Part shown: piece by piece, positions 25,490 through 33,873 of the stretch | Numbering within the stretch: position 1 is the first letter of the stretch | Layout: each line of letters begins with the position of its first letter | Source: Duncaniella muris | Lineage (GTDB): Bacteria; Bacteroidota; Bacteroidia; Bacteroidales; Muribaculaceae | NCBI RefSeq assembly: GCF_003024805.1 | Contig: NZ_PUEC01000030.1 | Location: 1-38,123, forward strand | Direction: 5' to 3' | DNA length: 38,123 bases | The notes under the pieces: model-generated | Told to the model about the DNA's origin: nothing | Database searches by the model: none | What the model saw: only the letters and a program-made list of their open reading frames with translations | Made by a program: the position numbers and the translations under genes

Positions 25490-26115
25490 CCCAGAATAAC
25501 CCGCTATTCATTGAAACCATACGCTGGAGCGATGGAAAATTCCATTTGCTCGAACTGCATCGCAGACGCATGGAGAGAACACGTCTTGAAGTATTCGGCT
25601 CTGCTTGCGGAGTGCCTGACCTGACATGGCTTCCGCCTGTACCTGAAAATCTGAAAAACCAGACTGTGAAATGCAGGGTGATTTATGACATTGCAATACG
25701 CAGCGTAGAGTTTGAGCCGTATGCTCAACGGAAAGTCGGATCGCTGAAAATCGTTGATGGCGGGGGCATCGACTACCACCTCAAGTATCACGACAGGAGT
25801 GCGCTCTCAGGACTCGCAGGGATGCGAGGTGATGCCGATGAAGTGATAATAGTGAAAGACGGTTTCATCACCGACACATCCTACTCAAATCTGATTTTTG
25901 CAGCCGGTGACCGTCTGCTCACCTCTGACCGCCCGCTACTTCACGGAGTAATGCTGTCACATCTGCTCGAATCCGGAAAAGTATCGGCTGCCACTCTAAG
26001 ACCGGATGACATCCTGCCTGGCAACCGCTACGGGATAACAAGTGCATTCATGGTAAACGCTATGCTTCCGCTTGATACAGCAAAGCCCATTGATATCAGC
26101 AACATAATCAGATGA
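25486..26115 (+). CDS. pabC: Aminodeoxychorismate lyase PabC
   Basis: PabC is a PLP enzyme of aminotransferase class IV that releases pyruvate from aminodeoxychorismate to give 4-aminobenzoate. The 209-residue product begins PLFIETIRWSDGKFHLLELHRRRMERT. It carries the candidate PLP lysine in DYHLKYHDRS (K100) and the class IV block DEVIIVKDGFITDTSYSNLIF, followed by TSDRPLLHGVMLSHLLE. It is shorter than E. coli PabC (about 270), and an Asp replaces the usual Glu before T-S in the class IV block. The 4-nt overlap with pabB fixes the start and supports the role. It ends one base before the convergent folA. Confidence 0.9.
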   Translation: MTQNNPLFIETIRWSDGKFHLLELHRRRMERTRLEVFGSACGVPDLTWLPPVPENLKNQTVKCRVIYDIAIRSVEFEPYAQRKVGSLKIVDGGGIDYHLKYHDRSALSGLAGMRGDADEVIIVKDGFITDTSYSNLIFAAGDRLLTSDRPLLHGVMLSHLLESGKVSAATLRPDDILPGNRYGITSAFMVNAMLPLDTAKPIDISNIIR

Positions 26116-26116
26116 C

Positions 26117-26671
26117 CTACATCCGGGTTCTCACCAAGGTCAGAAAAGCGTAGCTTACGGATGTACGCGGGTCAGTATGTTCAAAAGTGATTGCATCCGG
26201 ATTAAAAGGCTGCAATCCGTGTTCTGTCCAGACTGACCATTCGGCCATTCCAAGTTTCGGAAAAAGAGTGTCAGCATCAGGTGCGACCGCGTCAATCAGA
26301 GTCAGTTCGATTCTGTCAGTCGTACTCAGAGCCTGACGATAGATCTCTCCACCACCTATAATATATGGCGCCGGGCTGTCAGGTCCACAAAGCGCAATCG
26401 CCTTCTCAAAAGAAGAGACTGCCTCGATGCCCGGAGCCTTATAAGCCTGATTGCGGGTCACTACAATATTGCGACGTCCTGGAAGAGCTCCTTTCGGAAA
26501 AGATTCGAATGTACGCCGCCCCATGATTATAGGATGTCCCATAGTGAGCGATTTGAATCTTTTCTGGTCTTCGCTTATATGATACAGCAGATCGCCGTCA
26601 CGCCCGATGGCGAAATCACGTGTGCATGCCACGATTATCGCAGGGGCTGAGATTGATGTCGGAACTGTCAT
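26117..26671 (-). CDS. folA: Dihydrofolate reductase
   Basis: FolA reduces dihydrofolate to tetrahydrofolate with NADPH, regenerating the cofactor used by ThyA. The 184-residue protein shows [29 protein letters not shown]. In this segment D35 aligns with the catalytic Asp27 of E. coli, and L29-Y30 replace the usual Pro-Trp of the Met20 loop. [27 protein letters not shown] and the NADPH-binding [12 protein letters not shown] follow. About 12 extra N-terminal residues precede the fold. The start overlaps the thyA stop by 4 nt, a classic thyA-folA arrangement. It is the last gene of the minus-strand unit. Confidence 0.95.
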   Translation of the reverse strand: MTVPTSISAPAIIVACTRDFAIGRDGDLLYHISEDQKRFKSLTMGHPIIMGRRTFESFPKGALPGRRNIVVTRNQAYKAPGIEAVSSFEKAIALCGPDSPAPYIIGGGEIYRQALSTTDRIELTLIDAVAPDADTLFPKLGMAEWSVWTEHGLQPFNPDAITFEHTDPRTSVSYAFLTLVRTRM

Positions 26672-27462
26672 ACGGCAACTGTAGCTTTGATGTGGGGCTG
26701 GGCTTCGTAATCTTCAAGCTGAAAGTCCTCATATTTGAAATCGAATATATCCTTCACTTCGGGATTGATGCGCATACGCGGCAGACGTCCGGGAGTACGC
26801 TGAAGCTGAGTGCGCACCTGCTCGAAATGATTGTGATATATATGAGTGTCACCGAGAGTGTGGATGAACTCTCCCGGTTGCAGGCCTGTTACCTGCGCCA
26901 CCATCATTAGCAGAAGTGCATATGATGCAATATTGAATGGCACACCGAGGAAGCAGTCGGCACTACGCTGATAGAGCATCAGTGACAGACGGCCGTCAGC
27001 CACATAGAACTGAAACAGCAGATGACATGGAGGAAGCGACATCTGAGGCAGAGCGGCTACATTCCACGCACTTACTATTATTCGGCGCGATTCGGGATTT
27101 TCGCGTATGGTGCGGATCACCTCCGAAATCTGGTCTATATGACCCCCGCTGTAATCAGGCCACGAACGCCACTGGGATCCATAGACCGGACCAAGCTCTC
27201 CATCGGCATCAGCCCACTCATTCCAGATACGCACTCCGTTTTCCTGCAGGTAATGTACATTTGTATCTCCTTTCAGAAACCAGAGAAGTTCATAGATTAT
27301 CGACTTCAGATGCAATTTCTTGGTTGTCAGCAACGGGAACCCCTCACTGAGATCAAATCGCATCTGGTGTCCGAAAATGCTGCGGGTTCCGGTCCCGGTT
27401 CTGTCACCGCGGTCAATGCCCTCGGTCATTATTTTGTCGAGCAGGTCGAGATATTGTTTCAT
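26668..27462 (-). CDS. thyA: Thymidylate synthase
   Basis: ThyA methylates dUMP to dTMP using methylene-tetrahydrofolate. The 264 residues match E. coli ThyA in length, with [32 protein letters not shown], the catalytic C146 in [30 protein letters not shown] and GDTHIYHNH. It lies 30 nt downstream of the polyferredoxin gene on the same strand and overlaps folA, so its dihydrofolate product is recycled by its operon neighbour. Confidence 0.98.
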   Translation of the reverse strand: MKQYLDLLDKIMTEGIDRGDRTGTGTRSIFGHQMRFDLSEGFPLLTTKKLHLKSIIYELLWFLKGDTNVHYLQENGVRIWNEWADADGELGPVYGSQWRSWPDYSGGHIDQISEVIRTIRENPESRRIIVSAWNVAALPQMSLPPCHLLFQFYVADGRLSLMLYQRSADCFLGVPFNIASYALLLMMVAQVTGLQPGEFIHTLGDTHIYHNHFEQVRTQLQRTPGRLPRMRINPEVKDIFDFKYEDFQLEDYEAQPHIKATVAV

Positions 27463-27492
27463 GATTATTCAATTTTTATACTCTTTGGGATA

Positions 27493-29049
27493 TCAGGAGA
27501 TTCCGTTTACAACAATCGCTTTCGGTCGCGAGGGGCAGACATACTGACAAGCCCCGCAGCCTATGCAGCGGGAAGCATCCACAACCGGTAATGGCCCGTT
27601 ACAGCCGGAAGCCGGCGTCATGCTTATGGCATCGGCCGGACAGCGCCTTGAACATGCACCGCAGTTCACACCATCATTATAGGAAATACACAATGATCGG
27701 TCTACATCAGCAAGTCCTACCCGGCTACGGCGTTTCTCGGATATGGTCAACGGATGCAATGCCCCCGTGGGACACAGGTCGGCACATCGCGTGCAGTCAT
27801 AGATACACCATGACAGATCGTAGTCCTTTACGGGATGTAGTGCCCTGAGCAGACCATACTCCTCCAAAGATGCTTTAAGCACTCCCTGCGGGCAGTGACT
27901 GATGCAGAGTCCGCAAGAGGTGCATCGGTCAAGAAATTCCCGGCGGCTACGTACACCCGGCGGCGGCACTGCAAGCATACGGCGCCGTGGCGACACAAAT
28001 GCAAGCGCGTCAGCAGCCTTTGCCACCATAGGAGCCGCCGCGACAACAGCGCCCACAGTCAAAAATTTACGCCGGTCAAGTAGTTTCGGCTCTGTTACCG
28101 AAACTTCGCTCTTATCAGTTTTGTGACCGGAAACAGTCTCCAGATGCCCCCCCTGCATTCCGGCAGCCGATCCGGCAATCGGGTTGCGGACCTTCTGCAT
28201 CAGAGGGATTGACAGCTGATGACGGTTGAACGTATAACTTATCGCATCATTGGGACAATCAGAAAGACAATCAAAACAGACAACGCAGCGTGATGTATCG
28301 ACCACGTGACTGCTGAGATCAATACACGACGATTTACATCTATGCTCACACTTTCGACACTGAATACACTTGTCAGTATTGATATCGATATGAAAAATAG
28401 AATATTTTGAGACAAAACTCAGAGTTGTACCTACAGGGCATACAGAATTACACAGTGTACGTCCATGCAGAAATGCGATAAGGCCCACTATAAGCATAGT
28501 CACTACGGCAATCGAAATACCGAGACCGGAAGCCACGGCAACACGTAACTGCGGTTGCTTTTCAATTTCATACCAGGCATTCAGGATCTCACCCCAAATA
28601 GGCCTGACAACATTCAGGCCAAAGCGTCCGAAGACGCTATAAGGATCAAAAAATGATGTCACCGCTGAAATGCCAAGAAAGATCGAAAGTACCACAATAA
28701 ACAACGAAATGTGGCGCAATGAAGTGTGAGGCAAAGAATAATGATAGTGCCAGCGGGGCTTGACGCGCCTGCGCATACGGGGTAAACGGGAACAAAGATC
28801 CTGATATATACCAAGCGGACAGAATGTCGAGCAGTAAATTCGGCCAAAAAGCAGCGTCACGATAAGCCATATCACAAATGTAGCCAATGAGAATGCCATT
28901 GCCGCAGGAAATATCTGGACTTTGGCAAGCCATGAAGCCACAGCCGGTACTGTCTGCCCGTAATCGGCAAACAGGCCTACGAGCAGCGAAAAGACAACTA
29001 TCGCAACCAGAGTGCGCCCCAGGCGGAGACTATTGACAGACTTCTTCAT
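27493..29049 (-). CDS. NapH/NapG-like membrane polyferredoxin fusion
   Basis: The 518-residue protein joins two units. The first (about 1-300) resembles NapH: several helices with two C-x3-C-P motifs (CSTFCPLG, CNSVCPVG), then two ferredoxin clusters (CIQCRKCEHRCKSSC and CVVCFDCLSDCP). The second starts at an internal twin-arginine motif (DRRKFLTVGAVVAAAPMV, RR near 327), followed by four cysteine clusters (CTSCGLCISHCP, CIYDCTRCADLCP, CGACSRRCP, CIGCGACQYVCP), as in NapG. No NapA, NapB or other terminal reductase is nearby. It overlaps the Tat ferredoxin gene upstream by 4 nt. It probably moves electrons from the quinol pool to a periplasmic acceptor, which is not identified. Confidence 0.85.
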   Translation of the reverse strand: MKKSVNSLRLGRTLVAIVVFSLLVGLFADYGQTVPAVASWLAKVQIFPAAMAFSLATFVIWLIVTLLFGRIYCSTFCPLGIYQDLCSRLPRMRRRVKPRWHYHYSLPHTSLRHISLFIVVLSIFLGISAVTSFFDPYSVFGRFGLNVVRPIWGEILNAWYEIEKQPQLRVAVASGLGISIAVVTMLIVGLIAFLHGRTLCNSVCPVGTTLSFVSKYSIFHIDINTDKCIQCRKCEHRCKSSCIDLSSHVVDTSRCVVCFDCLSDCPNDAISYTFNRHQLSIPLMQKVRNPIAGSAAGMQGGHLETVSGHKTDKSEVSVTEPKLLDRRKFLTVGAVVAAAPMVAKAADALAFVSPRRRMLAVPPPGVRSRREFLDRCTSCGLCISHCPQGVLKASLEEYGLLRALHPVKDYDLSWCIYDCTRCADLCPTGALHPLTISEKRRSRVGLADVDRSLCISYNDGVNCGACSRRCPADAISMTPASGCNGPLPVVDASRCIGCGACQYVCPSRPKAIVVNGIS

Positions 29050-29510
29050 TTTTCAAGACAACGAAGATTACGTACCAGATCGGTCAAGGCTGTGATCTGC
29101 GCCATGCGACGCGGTATGTCGATGTGGTCGGGACACATCGGCAGACACTGGCCACAGTTTATGCAGTGCTGGGCCTGCTGAGGATCGGGGATACTGTTAC
29201 AGAAACGGTCAAAGAAAATATCAGCCTTGGATTTGAAATCCTGATCGTCAAGCTCACCGGGAAGATAGCCGCGATACCGGGCCTGATCTACAAAAATAAG
29301 ATTGTCAGGGATGTTGATGCCATACGGACAAGGCATACAGTTGTCACAGGCCACACAGTCAATCTGGCTGATAGGTTCATAAGCATCAGCCACACGCGGC
29401 GAAACGTTCTCTACCTCGGCAAGAGCTTCCGGACGCGTCCCACACGAAGTGAAGGCCATCGAGCCAAAAGCGATTCCGCCTACACGGCCAAGCCATTGCC
29501 GGCGGTTCAT
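29046..29510 (-). CDS. Tat-type ferredoxin lipoprotein, aldo/keto-reductase C-terminal type
   Basis: The 154-residue product starts with NRRQWLG and a hydrophobic stretch ending in the lipobox-like FTSC (C23), so it is probably exported by Tat as a lipoprotein. The rest carries two cysteine sets, [17 protein letters not shown] and [18 protein letters not shown]. These match by eye the iron-sulfur tail found behind the barrel of COG1453 aldo/keto reductases; the barrel itself is missing. The start ATG 29510 overlaps the ispF stop by 4 nt, and the stop overlaps the polyferredoxin start by 4 nt. Function is unknown; an electron carrier for its neighbour is my inference. Confidence 0.8.
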   Translation of the reverse strand: MNRRQWLGRVGGIAFGSMAFTSCGTRPEALAEVENVSPRVADAYEPISQIDCVACDNCMPCPYGINIPDNLIFVDQARYRGYLPGELDDQDFKSKADIFFDRFCNSIPDPQQAQHCINCGQCLPMCPDHIDIPRRMAQITALTDLVRNLRCLEK

Positions 29511-30001
29511 TCTCTGCATGATCCGGAGTCTGATAGGGTTGCTACAGCTAAAGCCGAAATTCCCTCGCCACGGCCTTCGAACCCAAGACGTTCGGTAGTG
29601 GTGGCCTTGACAGAGACGCAACGAGAGGGGATATCCAGATCTGAAGCGACATTTTCAATCATCTGAGGAATGAATGTCAGAAGTTTCGGGCGCTGGGCCA
29701 CAATTGTCACATCTACGTTGTTGATAGAAAAACCCTCTCCGACAATCAGCTCGACCACACGTCGCAGAAGCACACGCGAGTCTGCTCCGGCATAAGTCTG
29801 GTCTGTGTCAGGAAAATGATAGCCTATATCACGCATGGCTGCTGCTCCAAGAAGAGCGTCAGCCAAAGCATGAAGGGCTACATCGGCATCACTATGACCG
29901 AGAAGCCCTTTTTCATAAGGTATTTTTACACCGCAGAGTATAAGATCGCGATTGTCTGTCAGACGATGAACGTCATAACCCATTCCGGTACGTATCATCA
30001 T
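29507..30001 (-). CDS. ispF: 2-C-methyl-D-erythritol 2,4-cyclodiphosphate synthase
   Basis: IspF forms the cyclic diphosphate intermediate of the MEP isoprenoid pathway. From ATG 30001 it is 164 residues long, the family norm, with metal ligands D10, H12 (GYDVHRL) and H44 ([14 protein letters not shown]), [22 protein letters not shown] and the final [26 protein letters not shown] 29998 is an equal alternative; an ATG at 30025 would add eight residues and overlap porV. It sits between a type IX secretion porin and iron-sulfur genes, an arrangement with no obvious pathway logic beyond shared transcription. Confidence 0.96.
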   Translation of the reverse strand: MMIRTGMGYDVHRLTDNRDLILCGVKIPYEKGLLGHSDADVALHALADALLGAAAMRDIGYHFPDTDQTYAGADSRVLLRRVVELIVGEGFSINNVDVTIVAQRPKLLTFIPQMIENVASDLDIPSRCVSVKATTTERLGFEGRGEGISALAVATLSDSGSCRE

Positions 30002-30011
30002 GATTCTAATT

Positions 30012-31214
30012 TTATTTTCGTCCAAAAATTTCCTTTATACCGTCCATGTCGAAAGTGAGCGTGAAACGGAGAGTCTGGTCGAGAGGTGAGGTCTGGGCTG
30101 TGGCAAGCATATAGCTGGCATCAAGACGTAGCACATTCAGAGCGAAACCGGCTCCGAGACCGAAATACTGAAGATTGCCCTTGGTGGGGTTCTGGTAATA
30201 ATATCCGGCCCGCAGGAAAAACTGCTGGTTATAATTGTATTCCGCGCCAAGCGACCAAGAAATCTCACGAAGTTCCTCTTTCAATCCGCCAGGAGCATCG
30301 GTGAACGATTTGAAAATTCCGGTGATCGGCGACATATTGCGCCAGTCATCCTCCGCTATCACCCACTCTTTTTCACCTTCAATATCATCCGGGTAGTCCG
30401 AACGGCGAGGTTTGGTAGGCACAAGAAGCTTATTGAGGTCAAGATTGAAAGCTATATTGTGATAATCGGCAAGAGGATAAGTGAATGATGTCCCGATTTT
30501 CAGATTGGTCGGAAGGAATGCCGGGTTGTCACCATTCTGATATTCGACCTTCGACCCTATATTTGAAATGTTCCATCCCCATGACCACTGGCATTCATTG
30601 CGGCCTATGATCGGGTATGAAGTGAAATAACCTGCAATATCAGCGGCAAAAGCCGATGCCCCCGTAGACTGGCTCGCGTCACTGTCATAGCCGAATCCAA
30701 GGTCACTGTATATGTAGCGGAAAACTATACCCATAGAGAACTTCTCGGAGAGTTTACGCGAGTAACCGACATCAATCGACATTTCATACGGGTTCAGAGT
30801 CTGTCCGGCAGAGCCTCCGGTTGGATCTGTTGTCACCTCACCGAGTGAGAAATAGCGCAATGAGGCCGATACAGCCTGATTGTCTTCCGAGCCGACCTTC
30901 CAATAGCCTGAAAGATTTGCAAGAAAAATATCATTGACAAGTTTACGCAGCCAGGGAGTATAGCTGAGCGACACAGCGGCCTGTGAATAGGCAAAGGCAT
31001 ATTTTGACGGATTCCAGAACTGACTGTTGGCATCCGGTTCAGTCGCTGCTCCAAGATCGCCCATCGAAGCGCCTCGCGCATCCGGAGCGATGTTCAGCGA
31101 GTTGACACCGGTCTCAACCGGATTGAAGTCATTTTTGTCCTGAGCGACAGCCGAAAAAGGCGTCCCGGCAAAGACACATATTGTCAGTAATATTATTAGG
31201 CGGAATAGACGCAT
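30012..31214 (-). CDS. porV: Type IX secretion system outer membrane protein PorV
   Basis: PorV is an outer-membrane beta-barrel that delivers type IX cargo proteins to the PorU sortase complex. The 400-residue product has a signal peptide (about 1-24, cleavage after AVA). The family-typical [35 protein letters not shown] follows, then alternating aromatic barrel strands, ending in [18 protein letters not shown]. Length is close to Porphyromonas PorV. PorV and PorQ are related, but the N-terminal wording favours PorV. No porU is adjacent; ispF follows directly. It is the likely first gene of the minus-strand unit running to folA. Confidence 0.92.
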   Translation of the reverse strand: MRLFRLIILLTICVFAGTPFSAVAQDKNDFNPVETGVNSLNIAPDARGASMGDLGAATEPDANSQFWNPSKYAFAYSQAAVSLSYTPWLRKLVNDIFLANLSGYWKVGSEDNQAVSASLRYFSLGEVTTDPTGGSAGQTLNPYEMSIDVGYSRKLSEKFSMGIVFRYIYSDLGFGYDSDASQSTGASAFAADIAGYFTSYPIIGRNECQWSWGWNISNIGSKVEYQNGDNPAFLPTNLKIGTSFTYPLADYHNIAFNLDLNKLLVPTKPRRSDYPDDIEGEKEWVIAEDDWRNMSPITGIFKSFTDAPGGLKEELREISWSLGAEYNYNQQFFLRAGYYYQNPTKGNLQYFGLGAGFALNVLRLDASYMLATAQTSPLDQTLRFTLTFDMDGIKEIFGRK

Positions 31215-31236
31215 GATGCAAAAACAAATATTTATA

Positions 31237-31244
31237 CAAATTTA
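31237..31244 (-). promoter_or_regulatory. Candidate porV -7 box
   Basis: On the minus strand TAAATTTG (complement of 31237-31244) fits TAnnTTTG and lies 22 bp before the porV start. No TTTG is visible at the -33 distance, so the call is tentative. Confidence 0.35.
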
Positions 31245-31331
31245 TAACTGAATTTCCGGCTTTTTATTGTCCGGTGGCCGTAGAAATCCATATCACTATT
31301 TTTAGGTATTTCCTATTATATAAATAATTAT

Positions 31332-31339
31332 TAAGTTTG
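31332..31339 (+). promoter_or_regulatory. Candidate feoAB -7 box
   Basis: TAAGTTTG at 31332-31339 fits the -7 consensus and lies 55 bp before the feoAB start. The -33 position holds only T-rich sequence (TATT at 31307-31310). I see no recognisable Fur-type operator. Confidence 0.45.
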
Positions 31340-31394
31340 CATCCCCGTTTTGCAGCCATATCTGCGAAACTGCATTATTATAACGTTTTTATCC

Positions 31395-33803
31395 ATGCGA
31401 CTATCCGATCTTAAACCGGGCGAAACCGGAATAGTAGTGAAAATACTTGGCCACGGAGCCTTCCGCAAGCGAATGCTGGAAATGGGCTTCGTCAGAGGCC
31501 GTGAAGTCAAAGTGTTGCTTGACGCTCCTCTTCACGATCCTGTGAAATATCAGATAATGGACTATGAGGTTTCTCTCCGCCGGTCTGAAGCCGAACTGGT
31601 CGAAATAATTGCTGATAATGAAAAAAGTGATACCGCAGGAACCGCGGTGATCAACCACACCGAGACCATCAGTGAGAAAGCCATGCCTGTTCAGGCTCAT
31701 GAAAAAGGGCTGCGAACCATAAATGTAGCCCTCATTGGCAATCCCAACTGCGGCAAAACCACGCTGTTCAATATTGCCTCAGGAGCTCGCGAGCATGTAG
31801 GCAATTACAGTGGTGTCACTGTCGATGCCAAATCAGGCACATTCAAATACAAAGGATTCCGTTTCAATATTGTCGACCTGCCAGGCACCTACTCTCTGGC
31901 GTCATACTCTCCGGAGGAACTATATGTCAGACGATATCTGAAGGAAAAGACTCCTGACGTGATCATTAATGTGGTTGATGCCTCCAATCTTGAACGCAAC
32001 CTATATCTGACCACCGAGCTGATCGACATGGACCGGAGTATGGTCATAGCTCTCAATATGGCTGACGAACTTGAACGCTCAGGGCGGAAACTCGACTTCA
32101 AAACCCTTGGCGAGATGATCGGTGTGCCAATAGTCCCCACTTCAGCCCGCAACGGATCCGGCATAAATGAACTTTTCGACACCGTGATAAGCGTGTTTGA
32201 AGGAACCGATCCAGCCGTCAGACACATACACGTGAATCTCGGCAACGATATCGAACAGGCTCTTTCAGAACTCAAAGACACGCTGAAAGAAAACCCGCAT
32301 ATCGGACGACATTTCTCTCCCCGCTACCTCGCTATCAAACTTCTTGAATCAGACTCCGAGGTAGAAGAGATGGTCAGATCTCTTCCTGACGGCAAAGAGA
32401 TACTTGGGCTTCGCGACAAAAAACTGCAAAAGCTTTCAGAAATTCAAAAAGATGCAGACGTAAACATGTCAATAGCCAATGCCAAATACGGCTTCATAGC
32501 CGGCGCTTTGGCCGAGACTCTTGAATCGTCAAAAAAAGAAGAGATCAATTCGACACACATAATCGACACCATAGTCACCAACCGCCTGTTCGGCTTTCCT
32601 ATATTTATAGGTATAATGGCTTTCATCTTCTGGGCCACATTCGAATTAGGCTCCTACCCGATGGAATGGATCGAAAGTGCTGTCGGATGGCTGGGAGAGA
32701 TGGTCAGGGAATATATGCCTGACGGCATGATCAAGGATCTGATAGCCGACGGTATCATAGGCGGTGTAGGCGGTGTGATTGTCTTCCTCCCCAACATCCT
32801 GATTCTGTATCTATGCATTTCGTTCATGGAAGATTCAGGCTATATGGCCCGTGCGGCGTTTATTATGGACAAGGTGATGCACAGGCTGGGGCTCCACGGC
32901 AAATCGTTCATTCCGCTGGTCATGGGCTTCGGCTGTACTGTCCCCTCAATCATGGCCTGCCGGTCTATCGAAAGCCGCTCAAGCCGGCTGATCACCATAC
33001 TCATAAATCCTTTCATCAGCTGCTCGGCCCGTCTGCCCATCTATGTACTGCTCATAGGGACATTCTTCCCTGACCATACCACTCTGGTGTTCATGTGTCT
33101 ATACTTCACCGGAATCATAGTGGCCGGATTCACAGCCCGCATGTTGCGCCGCTTCCATTTCGGGCAGGATGTGACGCCGTTCGTCATGGAACTCCCACCA
33201 TACCGTGTACCGACGCTCAAAGCCACACTGCGCCACATGTGGGGCAAAGGCGAACAGTATCTGCGCAAAATGGGCGGCGTGATCCTTGTAGCAAGTATTA
33301 TTGTCTGGGCCCTCAACTATTTTCCTCTTCATGACGGACAAAACGCTCAGAATGTGTCAGCCGAAACCGTGACAGACGATTCGGCCATAGACCCATCACG
33401 TGACAGCTATCTCGAAATGGCCGGCAAAGCCATAAACCCGCTGCTCGAACCGCTTGGATTCCACTGGCGCGCATCTGTAGCGGCTCTTGCCGGAGTACCG
33501 GCCAAAGAGATTGTGGTCTCCACCCTCGGCGTGCTCTATACCGGCGATGAAGAGGCAAGCGAGCAGACCCTTTCAGCCCGCTTGACATCGCCAAACGAAG
33601 CCACCGACAAGCCGGATTTCACAGCTGCCGCCGCACTCAGCTTCATGATATTCGTCCTGCTCTATTGCCCCTGCATCGCCACTATAACAGCCATCGTAAA
33701 GGAGACCGGCAATCCGCGCTACGGACTATTCTCAGTGCTTTACAACACAGCCATAGCCTGGGTTGTAGCGTTTATCGTATATCGCATAGCGCTCCTTATC
33801 TGA
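31395..33803 (+). CDS. feoB: Ferrous iron transporter, FeoA-FeoB fusion
   Basis: FeoB imports ferrous iron across the inner membrane and FeoA is its small SH3-like partner; here they are one 802-residue chain. FeoA is residues 1-75 (MRLSDLKPGETGIV, GHGAFRKRMLEMGFV). A linker leads to the G domain with P-loop GNPNCGKTTLF (115-126), GVTVDAKSG, DLPGTYSLASYSPEE and NVVDASNLERNLYL. The membrane part follows with two Gate regions, MGFGCTVPSIMACRS with its conserved cysteine, and AGVPAKEIVVSTLGVLY near the end. ATG 31395 is chosen because FeoA begins there; a frame open to 31350 adds residues that overlap the leader. Such fusions are usual in Bacteroidetes. Confidence 0.96.
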   Translation: MRLSDLKPGETGIVVKILGHGAFRKRMLEMGFVRGREVKVLLDAPLHDPVKYQIMDYEVSLRRSEAELVEIIADNEKSDTAGTAVINHTETISEKAMPVQAHEKGLRTINVALIGNPNCGKTTLFNIASGAREHVGNYSGVTVDAKSGTFKYKGFRFNIVDLPGTYSLASYSPEELYVRRYLKEKTPDVIINVVDASNLERNLYLTTELIDMDRSMVIALNMADELERSGRKLDFKTLGEMIGVPIVPTSARNGSGINELFDTVISVFEGTDPAVRHIHVNLGNDIEQALSELKDTLKENPHIGRHFSPRYLAIKLLESDSEVEEMVRSLPDGKEILGLRDKKLQKLSEIQKDADVNMSIANAKYGFIAGALAETLESSKKEEINSTHIIDTIVTNRLFGFPIFIGIMAFIFWATFELGSYPMEWIESAVGWLGEMVREYMPDGMIKDLIADGIIGGVGGVIVFLPNILILYLCISFMEDSGYMARAAFIMDKVMHRLGLHGKSFIPLVMGFGCTVPSIMACRSIESRSSRLITILINPFISCSARLPIYVLLIGTFFPDHTTLVFMCLYFTGIIVAGFTARMLRRFHFGQDVTPFVMELPPYRVPTLKATLRHMWGKGEQYLRKMGGVILVASIIVWALNYFPLHDGQNAQNVSAETVTDDSAIDPSRDSYLEMAGKAINPLLEPLGFHWRASVAALAGVPAKEIVVSTLGVLYTGDEEASEQTLSARLTSPNEATDKPDFTAAAALSFMIFVLLYCPCIATITAIVKETGNPRYGLFSVLYNTAIAWVVAFIVYRIALLI

Positions 33804-33831
33804 GGCCTGCATAGCAAATTTTAGAAGTCCG

Positions 33832-33865
33832 TTTGGGCAAAACTCACGGAATTTATTTAATTTTG
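33832..33865 (+). promoter_or_regulatory. Promoter of the LolC/E-type gene
   Basis: TTTG at 33832-33835, a 22-bp spacer and TAATTTTG at 33858-33865 resemble the consensus. The ATG follows only 8 bases after the -7 box, so transcription would begin at or just before the start codon. Confidence 0.55.
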
Positions 33866-33873
33866 TCGCCGAC

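Noticed and set aside
27022-27591. 189-codon plus-strand frame across thyA
   Set aside because: It is antisense to thyA and the end of the polyferredoxin gene; no domain is recognisable.
29511-29621. Upstream extension of the Tat ferredoxin lipoprotein
   Set aside because: It would bury the RR signal 40 residues in; the ATGA overlap with ispF at 29507-29510 fixes the start.
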